Source: Clostridiales bacterium
GTDB taxonomy: Bacteria > Bacillota > Clostridia > Lachnospirales > Lachnospiraceae
Direction: 5' to 3'
Assembly: GCA_019423835.1 (NCBI GenBank)
Contig: JAHZAR010000047.1
Span: forward strand, 3,058-15,712
DNA: 12,655 nt
A program made the position numbers and the translations under genes. This document shows, one piece after another, positions 6,053 to 12,655 of the stretch. Positions within the stretch are counted from its first letter, which is position 1, and each line of letters opens with the position of its first letter. Below the pieces are notes generated by a model, which worked only from the letters and a program-made list of their open reading frames with translations, made no database searches and was not told the origin of the DNA.

Positions 6053-7060
6053 ATGAACATCAGAGAAGCAACCGAACAGTGGGAAAGTGAATATTTAAGC
6101 CCTTATGCCTCCCTGAGCAGAGATACAAAGGGCAGAGAGCGGCAGGAACCTCTCTGCGATATAAGGCCGGAGTATCAGAGGGATCGGGACCGGATCCTTC
6201 ACAGCAAGGCATTCCGCCGGATGAAGCACAAGACCCAGGTATTTCTGGATCCGGAGGGGGATCACTACAGGACCAGGCTTACCCATACGCTGGAGGTGTC
6301 TCAGATTGCCCGGACGATAGCCAGAGCGCTGCGTCTCAATGAGTCTCTGACAGAGGCCATAGCTCTCGGCCATGACCTGGGGCATACGCCTTTCGGTCAT
6401 TCGGGGGAGGCTGTCCTGAACAGCCTGGTTTCCGGGGGATTCACGCACGCCAGACAGGGACTGCGGGTGGTGGAGGTGCTGGAAAAGAAGGGGAAGGGAC
6501 TGAACCTGACCTGGGAGGTCAGGGATGGCATGCTGAACCACCGCACCTCCGGCCATCCATCTACGCTGGAGGGCCATATCGTGCGCCTTTCTGACAAGAT
6601 CGCCTATATTAATCATGACATAGACGATGCCATCCGGGCCGGAATCTTTGTGGAGGAGGATCTGCCCCGGGAATATACAGATATTTTGGGACACAGTGTG
6701 AGAGAACGGCTGGATACCATGATTCACGACCTGATCGGTCAGAGCCTGGACCGACCGGAGATTTCCATGTCTGCCGGGATGGAGACGGCTATGCACGGCC
6801 TGAGGAGGTGGATGTTTGAGAATGTCTACCGGGGAACAGCAGCCAAGGCAGAGGAGGGGAGGGCACAGCAGCTCATCGTCTGCCTCTATGACTACTATAT
6901 GAGAAGGCCCGAGGAACTGCCGGCAGAATATCTGGAGGGGATGGAGAAGAGAGAAGAGACGCTGGAACGCACTGTCTGTGACTACATAGCCGGTATGACG
7001 GACGTGTATGCCATCGAGCGGTTCAAGGAGCTGTTTGTACCGAAATCCTTTAAAGTGTAG
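6053..7060 (+). CDS. dgt: Deoxyguanosinetriphosphate triphosphohydrolase-like HD protein
   Basis: This predicted cytosolic dNTP triphosphohydrolase cleaves a dNTP to deoxynucleoside and triphosphate and so trims the dNTP pool. The 335-residue product has the HD-domain metal ligands H78 (RLTHTLEV), H107-D108 (GHDLGHTPFGH) and D181 (RLSDKIAYINHD). The N-terminal FRRMKHKTQV segment (54-63) is typical of the family. Length fits the shorter Firmicute Dgt type, whose preferred nucleotide cannot be read from sequence. ATG 6053 is chosen with AAGGA (6039-6043) upstream; an in-frame start at 5993 adds 20 residues that do not look family-like. It is 45 bases upstream of dnaG, a common clostridial arrangement, and is probably co-transcribed with it. 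Confidence 0.9.
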   Translation: MNIREATEQWESEYLSPYASLSRDTKGRERQEPLCDIRPEYQRDRDRILHSKAFRRMKHKTQVFLDPEGDHYRTRLTHTLEVSQIARTIARALRLNESLTEAIALGHDLGHTPFGHSGEAVLNSLVSGGFTHARQGLRVVEVLEKKGKGLNLTWEVRDGMLNHRTSGHPSTLEGHIVRLSDKIAYINHDIDDAIRAGIFVEEDLPREYTDILGHSVRERLDTMIHDLIGQSLDRPEISMSAGMETAMHGLRRWMFENVYRGTAAKAEEGRAQQLIVCLYDYYMRRPEELPAEYLEGMEKREETLERTVCDYIAGMTDVYAIERFKELFVPKSFKV

Positions 7061-7105
7061 GCAGAAGCCTGACGGAAAAAGTACCAGAAGAAACAGGAGG
7101 TTTTC

Positions 7106-8902
7106 ATGTATTATCCTGAGGAAGTAATAGAGGAAGTCAGAACGAGAAGCGACATCGTGGATATTATTTCCGGTTATGTGAAGCTTCAGAAAAAGGGGAG
7201 CAATTATTTTGGACTCTGCCCGTTTCACCACGAAAAATCGCCGTCCTTTTCCGTGTCTCAGTCCAAGCAGATGTATCACTGCTTTGGCTGCGGGGTGAGC
7301 GGAAATGTGTTTACCTTTGTGATGGAGTACGAAAATTATTCGTTCCGGGAGGCGGTGGAGCTCCTGGCGGAGAGAAGCGGCGTGAAGCTGCCGAAGGTGG
7401 AATATTCCAGGGAGGCCAGGGCTCAGGCAGATCTGCGGGCGGCGCTTCTCGAAATTAATAAACTGGCTGCCAATTATTTCTATTACCAGTTAAAACAGCC
7501 CCAGGGCGAGGCGGGATACCGGTATCTGACCGGGAGAGAGCTCACGGATCAGACGATCCGCCATTTCGGCCTGGGCTTTGCCAACAAGACAAGCGACGAT
7601 CTGTACCGCTTCCTGAAAGCAAAGGGCTATGACGACAGCCTTTTGAAGGAAACGGGGCTTGTCACCATAGAGGAGAGAGGCTCCAGGGACAAGTTCTGGA
7701 ACCGGGTCATGTTTCCCATTATGGATGTGAACAACCGGGTCATCGGTTTTGGAGGCCGTGTGATGGGAGACGGGGAGCCAAAGTATCTGAACTCGCCGGA
7801 GACGAAGCTCTTTGACAAGAGCCGGAATCTGTACGGACTGAACTTTGCAAGGCTTTCCAGAGAAAAATATATGCTGCTGTGCGAGGGATATATGGATGTG
7901 ACCGCCATGCACCAGGCAGGCTTCACAAACGCGGTGGCATCTCTCGGGACCGCTTTCACAGCCCAGCATGCAGCCCTGCTAAAGCGCTATACGGATCAGG
8001 TTATCCTGACCTATGACAGCGACGGCGCAGGGGTGAAGGCGGCGCTTCGGGCGATTCCCATTCTGAAGTCGGTGGGCATGTCGGTGAAGGTACTGAATAT
8101 GAAGCCCTGCAAGGATCCCGATGAATTTATCAAAAAGCTGGGAGCGGATGCCTTCCGTCAGCGGATCGGGGAGGCCAGGAACAGCTTTCTGTTTGAGATC
8201 GATACGATCCGTCAGAAATACAGTATGGAGGATCCGGAGCAGAAGACGGCTTTCTATAATGAGACGGCCAGAAAGCTGCTGGAGTTTTCCGAGGCCCTGG
8301 AGAGGGACAACTATATCCAGGCTGTGTCCCGGGAGTATTTTATCAGCTATGAAGATCTGAAACGGCTGGTAAACAGCCTGGGAAGCCGATACGGCTCAGC
8401 TTTGCCCGGGACGAGAGCCGATAAGGAGGGCGTGGGGGAAACCTACACCCAGAAGCCCAGGGAAATTCAGAAGAAAAAGGACAGGGAGGAGGGCATCCGC
8501 CAGTCGGAGCGTCTGCTCCTGACCTGGCTGATCGAGGAACCGGGACTGTTTGAAAAAATCCGAGGGATTATCGGGCCGGAGGATTTCGTAAAGCCTCTCT
8601 ACCGGAGGGCAGCAGAGATGGTGTTTGAGGGATACGAAAAGGGAGAGGTGAATCCGGCAGCAATTTTAAATCACTTTATCGATGATGAGGGGAATTACAG
8701 GGAGGTGGCCGCTCTTTTTAACGCCAGCCTGAATGACTCCCTGAGCAATGAGGAGCAGAAGAAGGCCTTTGCAGATACAGTTCTCAAGGTGAAGAAGAGC
8801 AGTCTGGATTACCAGAGCAGGAACGCTTCGGATCTGAATGAGCTTCAGCGGATTATAAAGGAGCAGGCAGAGCTTGCCAATCTGCATATTTCACTGGAAT
8901 AA
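7106..8902 (+). CDS. dnaG: DNA primase DnaG
   Basis: This enzyme synthesises RNA primers for lagging-strand DNA replication at the fork, partnered by the DnaB-type helicase. The 598 residues include the N-terminal CHC2 zinc finger (C38, H41, C59, C62), the RNA polymerase core with the TOPRIM domain (E260 in LCEGYMD; D304 and D306 in TYDSDGAG), and a helicase-binding C-terminal domain from about 450 to the end after a charged, lysine-rich linker. Length is normal (B. subtilis about 603). AGGAGG (7095-7100) lies 5 bases before the ATG. It is flanked by dgt and rpoD with no terminator between, so it belongs to the macromolecular-synthesis operon. Confidence 0.97.
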   Translation: MYYPEEVIEEVRTRSDIVDIISGYVKLQKKGSNYFGLCPFHHEKSPSFSVSQSKQMYHCFGCGVSGNVFTFVMEYENYSFREAVELLAERSGVKLPKVEYSREARAQADLRAALLEINKLAANYFYYQLKQPQGEAGYRYLTGRELTDQTIRHFGLGFANKTSDDLYRFLKAKGYDDSLLKETGLVTIEERGSRDKFWNRVMFPIMDVNNRVIGFGGRVMGDGEPKYLNSPETKLFDKSRNLYGLNFARLSREKYMLLCEGYMDVTAMHQAGFTNAVASLGTAFTAQHAALLKRYTDQVILTYDSDGAGVKAALRAIPILKSVGMSVKVLNMKPCKDPDEFIKKLGADAFRQRIGEARNSFLFEIDTIRQKYSMEDPEQKTAFYNETARKLLEFSEALERDNYIQAVSREYFISYEDLKRLVNSLGSRYGSALPGTRADKEGVGETYTQKPREIQKKKDREEGIRQSERLLLTWLIEEPGLFEKIRGIIGPEDFVKPLYRRAAEMVFEGYEKGEVNPAAILNHFIDDEGNYREVAALFNASLNDSLSNEEQKKAFADTVLKVKKSSLDYQSRNASDLNELQRIIKEQAELANLHISLE

Positions 8903-8982
8903 GGAGAAAATAGGTTACGGTTTCACTCGCTGGCGGATGCGGGACAGCAAAGGCAAGTATGGCTATGGAGGGATAGAGATTT

Positions 8983-10101
8983 ATGGAAGAAAAGACACTG
9001 ACTTTTGAGGAGAAGCTGGAAAAACTTCTGGAACTGGCAAAAAAGAAAAAAAACGTGCTGGAACAGAAAGAAATCATAGACTTTTTCCATGGCGAAATAC
9101 TGAATCCCGACCAGCTCGACCAGATTGACGACTTTCTGGAGAACAACAAGGTGGATGTGCTGACGCCGGAGGAGGATCTGGATATTGAGCCGGATCTGTT
9201 TCTGGAGGAGGAGGTGCCGGAGGAAGGGGATATCGATGTGGACAATCTGGAATTGTCCATGCCTGAGGGAGTGAGCATCGAGGATCCGGTGCGCATGTAC
9301 TTAAAGGAGATCGGGAAGGTCCCGCTGCTGACGCCGGAGGAGGAAATTGATCTTGCAAAACGGATGGAGATGGGAGATGAGTCGGCAAAAAAGAGGCTGG
9401 CGGAGGCAAATCTGCGTCTGGTGGTCAGCATTGCCAAGCGGTATGTGGGAAGAGGAATGCAGTTTCTCGATCTGATCCAGGAGGGAAATCTGGGGCTCAT
9501 CAAGGCGGTAGAGAAGTACGACTACTCCAAAGGCTTCAAATTCAGCACCTACGCCACCTGGTGGATCAGGCAGGCCATTACCCGCTCCATCGCCGACCAG
9601 GCCAGGACAATCCGGATTCCGGTCCACATGGTGGAAACCATCAACCGGCTGATCCGCACCTCCAGGCAGCTTCTCCAGGAACTGGGGCGGGAGCCGTCTG
9701 CGGAAGAGCTGGCAGAGAAGCTGGATATGCCTGTAGAGCGGGTGAGGGAGATTATGAAGATTTCCCAGGATCCCGTTTCCCTGGAAACGCCTATCGGGGA
9801 GGAGGAGGACAGTCATCTGGGAGACTTTATTCAGGATGATCATGTACAGGTTCCGGTAGATGCCGCCACCTACACCCTTCTCCATGAGCAGCTCATGGAG
9901 GTGCTGGACACTCTGACAGACAGGGAGCAGAAGGTTTTAAGGCTGCGCTTTGGGCTGGATGACGGGAGACCGAGGACTTTGGAGGAAGTTGGGCGTGAGT
10001 TCAACGTAACCAGGGAGCGGATCCGCCAGATTGAGGCAAAGGCGCTGCGAAAGCTGAGACATCCCAGCAGGAGCAGGAAGCTCAAGGATTATCTGGATTA
10101 A
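8983..10101 (+). CDS. rpoD: RNA polymerase primary sigma factor (sigma A / RpoD)
   Basis: This is the housekeeping sigma factor, which directs RNA polymerase to -10/-35 promoters such as those seen here. The 372-residue product has region 1.1 (about 1-60), an acidic linker (62-92), region 1.2 (98-130), region 2 (about 135-205, with the RLVVSIAKRYVGRGM and YATWWIRQAI signatures), region 3 (206-285), and region 4 with its helix-turn-helix (332-359). Size matches B. subtilis SigA (371). GGAGGG (8967-8972) is 10 bases before the ATG, a little far. The 80-base gap from dnaG shows no terminator and no clear promoter. Confidence 0.98.
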   Translation: MEEKTLTFEEKLEKLLELAKKKKNVLEQKEIIDFFHGEILNPDQLDQIDDFLENNKVDVLTPEEDLDIEPDLFLEEEVPEEGDIDVDNLELSMPEGVSIEDPVRMYLKEIGKVPLLTPEEEIDLAKRMEMGDESAKKRLAEANLRLVVSIAKRYVGRGMQFLDLIQEGNLGLIKAVEKYDYSKGFKFSTYATWWIRQAITRSIADQARTIRIPVHMVETINRLIRTSRQLLQELGREPSAEELAEKLDMPVERVREIMKISQDPVSLETPIGEEEDSHLGDFIQDDHVQVPVDAATYTLLHEQLMEVLDTLTDREQKVLRLRFGLDDGRPRTLEEVGREFNVTRERIRQIEAKALRKLRHPSRSRKLKDYLD

Positions 10102-10105
10102 GAAC

Positions 10106-10136
10106 CAGGCTGCAGCCTGCCGGAGAGAGAACCGGC
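10106..10136. other. Palindrome and small hairpin between rpoD and trmK
   Basis: A perfect 14-bp palindrome (CAGGCTGCAGCCTG, 10106-10119) is followed at once by GCCGG (10119-10123) pairing with CCGGC (10132-10136). There is no T-tract, so this is not a standard terminator. It lies 5 bases after the rpoD stop and could be a processing or pausing site. The rest of the 139-base gap (10137-10240) shows nothing beyond the trmK ribosome site. Confidence 0.4.
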
Positions 10137-10240
10137 GTGAAAAGGCATGAAAAGAGCATCTGCAGACAGAGGGGAAATACAGATTTTACAGGCAGGGCCG
10201 GGAGACAGGCCTGCAAAAAACAGACACGGAGAGAGAAGAT

Positions 10241-10996
10241 ATGAAATTATCGGACAGACTGGAAATGATCGCTTCCTTTGTGGAGCCTGGGAACCGCCTG
10301 GCAGATATCGGGACGGATCACGGATACATCCCCATTTATCTGGTGCAGACAGGGTGTGTGCCCTCTGCGCTGGCCATGGATGTGAGGAGAGGGCCCCTTC
10401 TGAGAGCCGAAGAACATATCAGGGAGGCCGGACTTTCCGGTAAAATACAGACACGGCTTTCTGACGGGCTGATGGAGCTTGCACCTGGGGAGGCAGATAC
10501 AGTAGTGATTGCCGGGATGGGAGGAGAGCTGGAGATACATATTCTGGAGGCAGGCAGACACGTCTGGGACAGCGTTTCCCAGTGGGTTCTCTCGCCCCAG
10601 TCGGATCTGGCCCATGTGAGGCGCTACCTGCTGGAACACGGATTCTTCATCCGGAGGGAGGAGATGGTGAAGGAGGAGGGAAAGTTCTACACCATCCTGG
10701 ATGTGGCAGGCCCCCGGGGAAAGGGAAAGTCCTGCGGGACTCCCCCAAAAGCCCCGGAACAGCCGGTTCCCCGGATGTATGAGAAGGAGAGCGATTACCT
10801 TTACGGGAAATGCCTGATTGAGTCAGGACATCCGGTTCTTGAGGAATTTCTGAAACAGGAGAAAAAAACGGTGTGCAGGATTTTGGAATCTCTGAGCAGA
10901 CAGAAGACGGAGAGTGCGGCGAAGCGGACAGAGGAGCTGAAGAAAAAACTGAATCTGATAGAGGAGGCGCAGAATGAAGTGCGGAGAAATCATTGA
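10241..10996 (+). CDS. trmK: tRNA (adenine(22)-N1)-methyltransferase TrmK
   Basis: This SAM-dependent enzyme methylates N1 of A22 in the D-loop of tRNAs. The 251-residue product has a class I methyltransferase fold: SAM motif ADIGTDHGYIP (21-31), the acidic end of strand 2 at D47, SDG (74-76), and the family motif AGMGGEL (91-97) followed by LSPQSD (117-122). The C-terminus (about 200-250) is lysine/glutamate-rich and helical, as in B. subtilis YqfN/TrmK. A Gly/Lys/Pro-rich stretch at 158-178 looks like a flexible insert before it. GGAGAG sits just upstream of ATG 10241. The 3' end overlaps nif3 by 23 bases. Synteny (sigA-trmK-yqfO in B. subtilis) supports the call. Confidence 0.92.
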   Translation: MKLSDRLEMIASFVEPGNRLADIGTDHGYIPIYLVQTGCVPSALAMDVRRGPLLRAEEHIREAGLSGKIQTRLSDGLMELAPGEADTVVIAGMGGELEIHILEAGRHVWDSVSQWVLSPQSDLAHVRRYLLEHGFFIRREEMVKEEGKFYTILDVAGPRGKGKSCGTPPKAPEQPVPRMYEKESDYLYGKCLIESGHPVLEEFLKQEKKTVCRILESLSRQKTESAAKRTEELKKKLNLIEEAQNEVRRNH

Positions 10997-11771
10997 GATA
11001 CTGAACAGGCTGGCCCCTGAGAGCATGGCCTGCGACTGGGATAACCCGGGGCTTTTGGCGGGGCGCAGGCAAAAAGAGGTAAAACGGGTGCTTGTGGCAG
11101 TGGATGTGGATGACGCTGTGGTGGAGGAGGCTCTGCGCCTTGGAGCCGATATGCTCCTGACCCACCATCCGCTGATTTTCAAGCCTTTAAAAAAGGTCAA
11201 TGACGATGATTTTATCAGCAGAAGAATCGTAAAGCTCATTCAGGGAGACATTTCTTATTATGCCATGCATACGAATTTCGACGCTGCCCCCGGCTGCATG
11301 GCAGAGCTGGCTGCCAGGCGCCTTGAGCTGCAGGAGACAGGAGTGCTGGAGCCCATGGGGGAAACAGAGGAGGGAATCCCCTACGGGATCGGAGCTTTCG
11401 GGATGCTGCCCAGAGAGATGACGGTCCGTGAGGCGGCAGAACATGTGAAGAGAGCTTTTGGCCTTCCCTGTGTGACAGTATACGGCGGGGACGGAACAGA
11501 GCGGAGGATTAAACGGGCAGCAGTCTGCCCGGGAGCGGGAGGAGGAACTCTAAAGCAGGCTCTCGCCTGCGGCGCCCAGGTCTATATAACTGGAGATATC
11601 GGTCACCACACAGGGATCGATGCAGCAGCAGAGGGACTGGCTATTATTGATGCGGGGCACTTTGGCGTGGAGCAGATTTTCATGGATTTCATGAAGGAGT
11701 ATCTGGAACGTGAGATCCCAGGGCTTCAGGCAGTGAAGTCTGCCCAGGGACTTCCAAGCTGCGTGATTTAG
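10974..11771 (+). CDS. Nif3-like dinuclear metal-binding protein (DUF34, YqfO/YbgI family)
   Basis: This member of the widely conserved Nif3/DUF34 family forms toroidal hexamers with a two-metal centre; its biochemical role is unsettled. Likely metal ligands in the 265 residues are H64/H65 (LLTHHPLIF), D103 (HTNFDAA), H229 and E233 (AGHFGVEQ). The length is that of the short E. coli YbgI type (about 247) rather than B. subtilis YqfO (about 370), so the extra PII-like middle domain is missing. GAGGAGG (10961-10967) lies inside the trmK coding end, 6 bases before ATG 10974, and the 23-base overlap suggests coupled translation. It is the last gene of the cluster. Annotations as GTP cyclohydrolase are historical and not supported by anything seen here. 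Confidence 0.9.
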   Translation: MKCGEIIEILNRLAPESMACDWDNPGLLAGRRQKEVKRVLVAVDVDDAVVEEALRLGADMLLTHHPLIFKPLKKVNDDDFISRRIVKLIQGDISYYAMHTNFDAAPGCMAELAARRLELQETGVLEPMGETEEGIPYGIGAFGMLPREMTVREAAEHVKRAFGLPCVTVYGGDGTERRIKRAAVCPGAGGGTLKQALACGAQVYITGDIGHHTGIDAAAEGLAIIDAGHFGVEQIFMDFMKEYLEREIPGLQAVKSAQGLPSCVI

Positions 11772-11834
11772 GCCGGTTATTTGCGGCAAGAAAGACGGAC
11801 AGTAATCCGGCAGGAAATTTTACACAGAATCTGT

Positions 11835-11881
11835 AAAATAAGAGAAAAGCACGGGAGGAGAGGCTTTTCTCTTATTTTTTG
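11835..11881 (+). terminator. Strong intrinsic terminator ending the dgt-to-nif3 cluster
   Basis: A 16-bp perfect stem (11835-11850 with 11863-11878, centred on GAGAAAAGC/GCTTTTCTC) with a 12-base loop runs into T's. A-rich DNA on the left side means it could also stop transcription from the opposite direction. It lies 63 bases after the nif3 stop. Confidence 0.9.
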
Positions 11882-11887
11882 TCTATA

Positions 11888-11952
11888 GGAACTTATACCG
11901 CCAGAGGAGTCCCTGCCGGACGCCTATGGCGGAGAAGCCCCGGATAAGTCCC
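11888..11952. repeat. 65-bp GC-rich folded element (REP-like or structured RNA)
   Basis: Nested complementary blocks are visible: 11888-11896 with 11944-11952 (8 of 9), 11898-11903 (CCGCCA) with 11927-11932 (TGGCGG), and a small apical stem 11909-11912 (GTCC) with 11918-11921 (GGAC). An unpaired GC-rich strand (11933-11943) sits on the right side. It lies between a strong terminator and the next promoter, where extragenic palindromic repeats often sit. No ORF is present. It does not match any riboswitch I recognise. Confidence 0.55.
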
Positions 11953-12031
11953 TTTCTGAGAACTCTATAACAAAAAAATAATACTCTATTTGTAATTGCA
12001 ATAAGTGTAGGTAGTCTTCGCTGTCCTTTTG

Positions 12032-12063
12032 TATAATTAAAGAAAATTTAGCCGGCAAATTTT
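12032..12063 (+). promoter_or_regulatory. Candidate -10 with downstream operator-like dyad, aminopeptidase gene
   Basis: TATAAT at 12032-12037 lacks a recognisable -35 at 17 bases. Just downstream, 12043-12063 is a near-symmetric dyad: AAAATTT, a centre containing GCCGGC, then AAATTTT. It spans the predicted start (about 12044), where a repressor could block initiation. The leader of about 109 bases to the ATG also holds two weak hairpins (12088-12103 and 12104-12121). The stretch 11953-12031 is AT-rich with nothing else identified. Confidence 0.4.
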
Positions 12064-12152
12064 AAAGGGAGATGTAATCAGGAATAACTGGTTTAAAAGC
12101 CAGAGATGGTTAAGCACATCTTGAAATTTCAGTGAAGGGAGAATGTATTGCG

Positions 12153-12655
12153 ATGGAAGACAACAGAGTAATTGAATGTATTGAAAGGGCAAATTATATC
12201 CTGGGGAATCTGATGGCAGTGAAACCGGGGGAGGAAGTACTGATTGTGATTGATCCTCAGACCGATATGAGGATGGCTAATGCGATGGCGGCCGCTGCTG
12301 CAAACTGCGGAGCGGAATATGGAATCTACATGATGCCTGTACGCGGAAAGGATAAGGCAACCATTTTTCCAAAATCTCTTGAGCTGGGGATGGATGCCTG
12401 CGACGTGTTCGTCGGCATGACTACCTCCTCAGGAGCCGCTATCTATAATAATCATCTGAAAGAGCTGATTAATCAGAAGAAGCTGAGAGAAGTTTCCATC
12501 TGTCTGAGAAACATTGATAATTTTACAAGGGGAGGGGCTCTGGCAGATTATGAGGCAGTCTATGCCGATGGTGAGAAGCTGCAGGCAATCTGGAGAGGCC
12601 ACAGGATGGCTCATATCACTACGCCGGCGGGAACGGATCTCTATATGGAAATGAA
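12153..12655 (+). CDS. Aminopeptidase, M29/AmpS-like (5' part only)
   Basis: An uninterrupted frame from ATG 12153 runs to the window end, 167 codons so far. The product has a Rossmann-like start (VKPGEEVLIVIDPQTDMRMANAM within residues 24-46), an MTTSSGAA segment (about 90-97), and HITTPAGTDL near the end. These resemble the N-terminal domain of M29 metallo-aminopeptidases (AmpS/PepS, COG2309), cytosolic enzymes that remove N-terminal residues from peptides. The metal ligands lie in the missing C-terminal half, so activity cannot be judged. AGGGAG (12136-12141) is 11 bases before the ATG, somewhat far. It has its own upstream signals and is separate from the preceding cluster. Confidence 0.65.
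   Translation, partial: MEDNRVIECIERANYILGNLMAVKPGEEVLIVIDPQTDMRMANAMAAAAANCGAEYGIYMMPVRGKDKATIFPKSLELGMDACDVFVGMTTSSGAAIYNNHLKELINQKKLREVSICLRNIDNFTRGGALADYEAVYADGEKLQAIWRGHRMAHITTPAGTDLYMEM

Noticed and set aside
6095..7279. 394-aa open frame on the minus strand
   Set aside because: It lies opposite dgt and the start of dnaG, both with clear motifs. Its composition is low-information and it has no recognisable domain.
8913..8930. GGTTACGGTTTCA in the dnaG-rpoD gap resembles the terminus of the 253-403 element
   Set aside because: Only about ten bases agree and there is no matching inverted arm nearby, so a degenerate copy cannot be supported.
8853..9503. 216-aa serine-rich open frame on the minus strand
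   Set aside because: The serine-rich bias is the reverse complement of the acidic and glycine-rich codons of rpoD; it is not a protein-like sequence.
10147..10443. 98-aa plus-strand open frame overlapping the start of trmK
   Set aside because: It runs out of frame through the TrmK SAM-binding motif and resembles no protein. An overlapping real gene here is unlikely.
1..12655. CRISPR array, prophage, transposase, toxin-antitoxin or defence genes
   Set aside because: No regularly spaced repeats and no protein with the relevant motifs were found. All coding regions fit core or common accessory functions.

Overview
The window looks like chromosomal DNA from a spore-forming clostridial Firmicute, most likely Lachnospiraceae (Enterocloster/Lachnoclostridium/Hungatella-like). 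The reasons are moderate GC, strong GGAGG ribosome sites, a two-gene SufC-SufB (SMS-type) Fe-S system, a Csp-like germination protease, and the Firmicute order dgt-dnaG-rpoD-trmK-nif3. The assignment rests on gene content and style, not on a database match.

Region by region. Positions 1-55 hold the 3' end of a tRNA-Leu gene and its terminator. The same 55 bases recur at 651-705. Positions 56-480 hold one possible 27-codon ORF, then a striking 151-bp folded inverted-repeat element (253-403) abutting an AT-rich UP-like tract and a strong promoter. That promoter drives two tRNA-Leu genes, anticodons AAG and CAG. Positions 840-2650 are a two-gene Fe-S assembly operon (SufC-type ATPase plus a short SufB/D-type scaffold, TAATG junction) ended by a hairpin. 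Positions 2700-4040 encode a fused ThrE-type threonine/serine exporter. Positions 4153-5862 encode a Csp-like subtilase with an intact Asp-His-Ser triad. Positions 5944-11881 are the macromolecular-synthesis cluster: dNTP triphosphohydrolase, primase, primary sigma factor, TrmK tRNA m1A22 methyltransferase and a Nif3-like metal protein, ended by a 16-bp-stem terminator. Positions 11882-12152 hold a second folded element, a promoter-like -10 with a symmetric dyad, and the leader of an M29-type aminopeptidase cut by the window end.

Functional links: the last cluster joins DNA replication (primase, dNTP pool), transcription (sigma A) and tRNA modification in one co-directional block. The other genes are independent units. 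All recognised genes are on the plus strand. No phage, transposase, CRISPR array or defence system was seen. The coding content is ordinary core genome. The less explained signals are non-coding: the folded elements at 253-403 and 11888-11952, the tRNA-Leu 3'-end duplication, and the dyad at 12043-12063.
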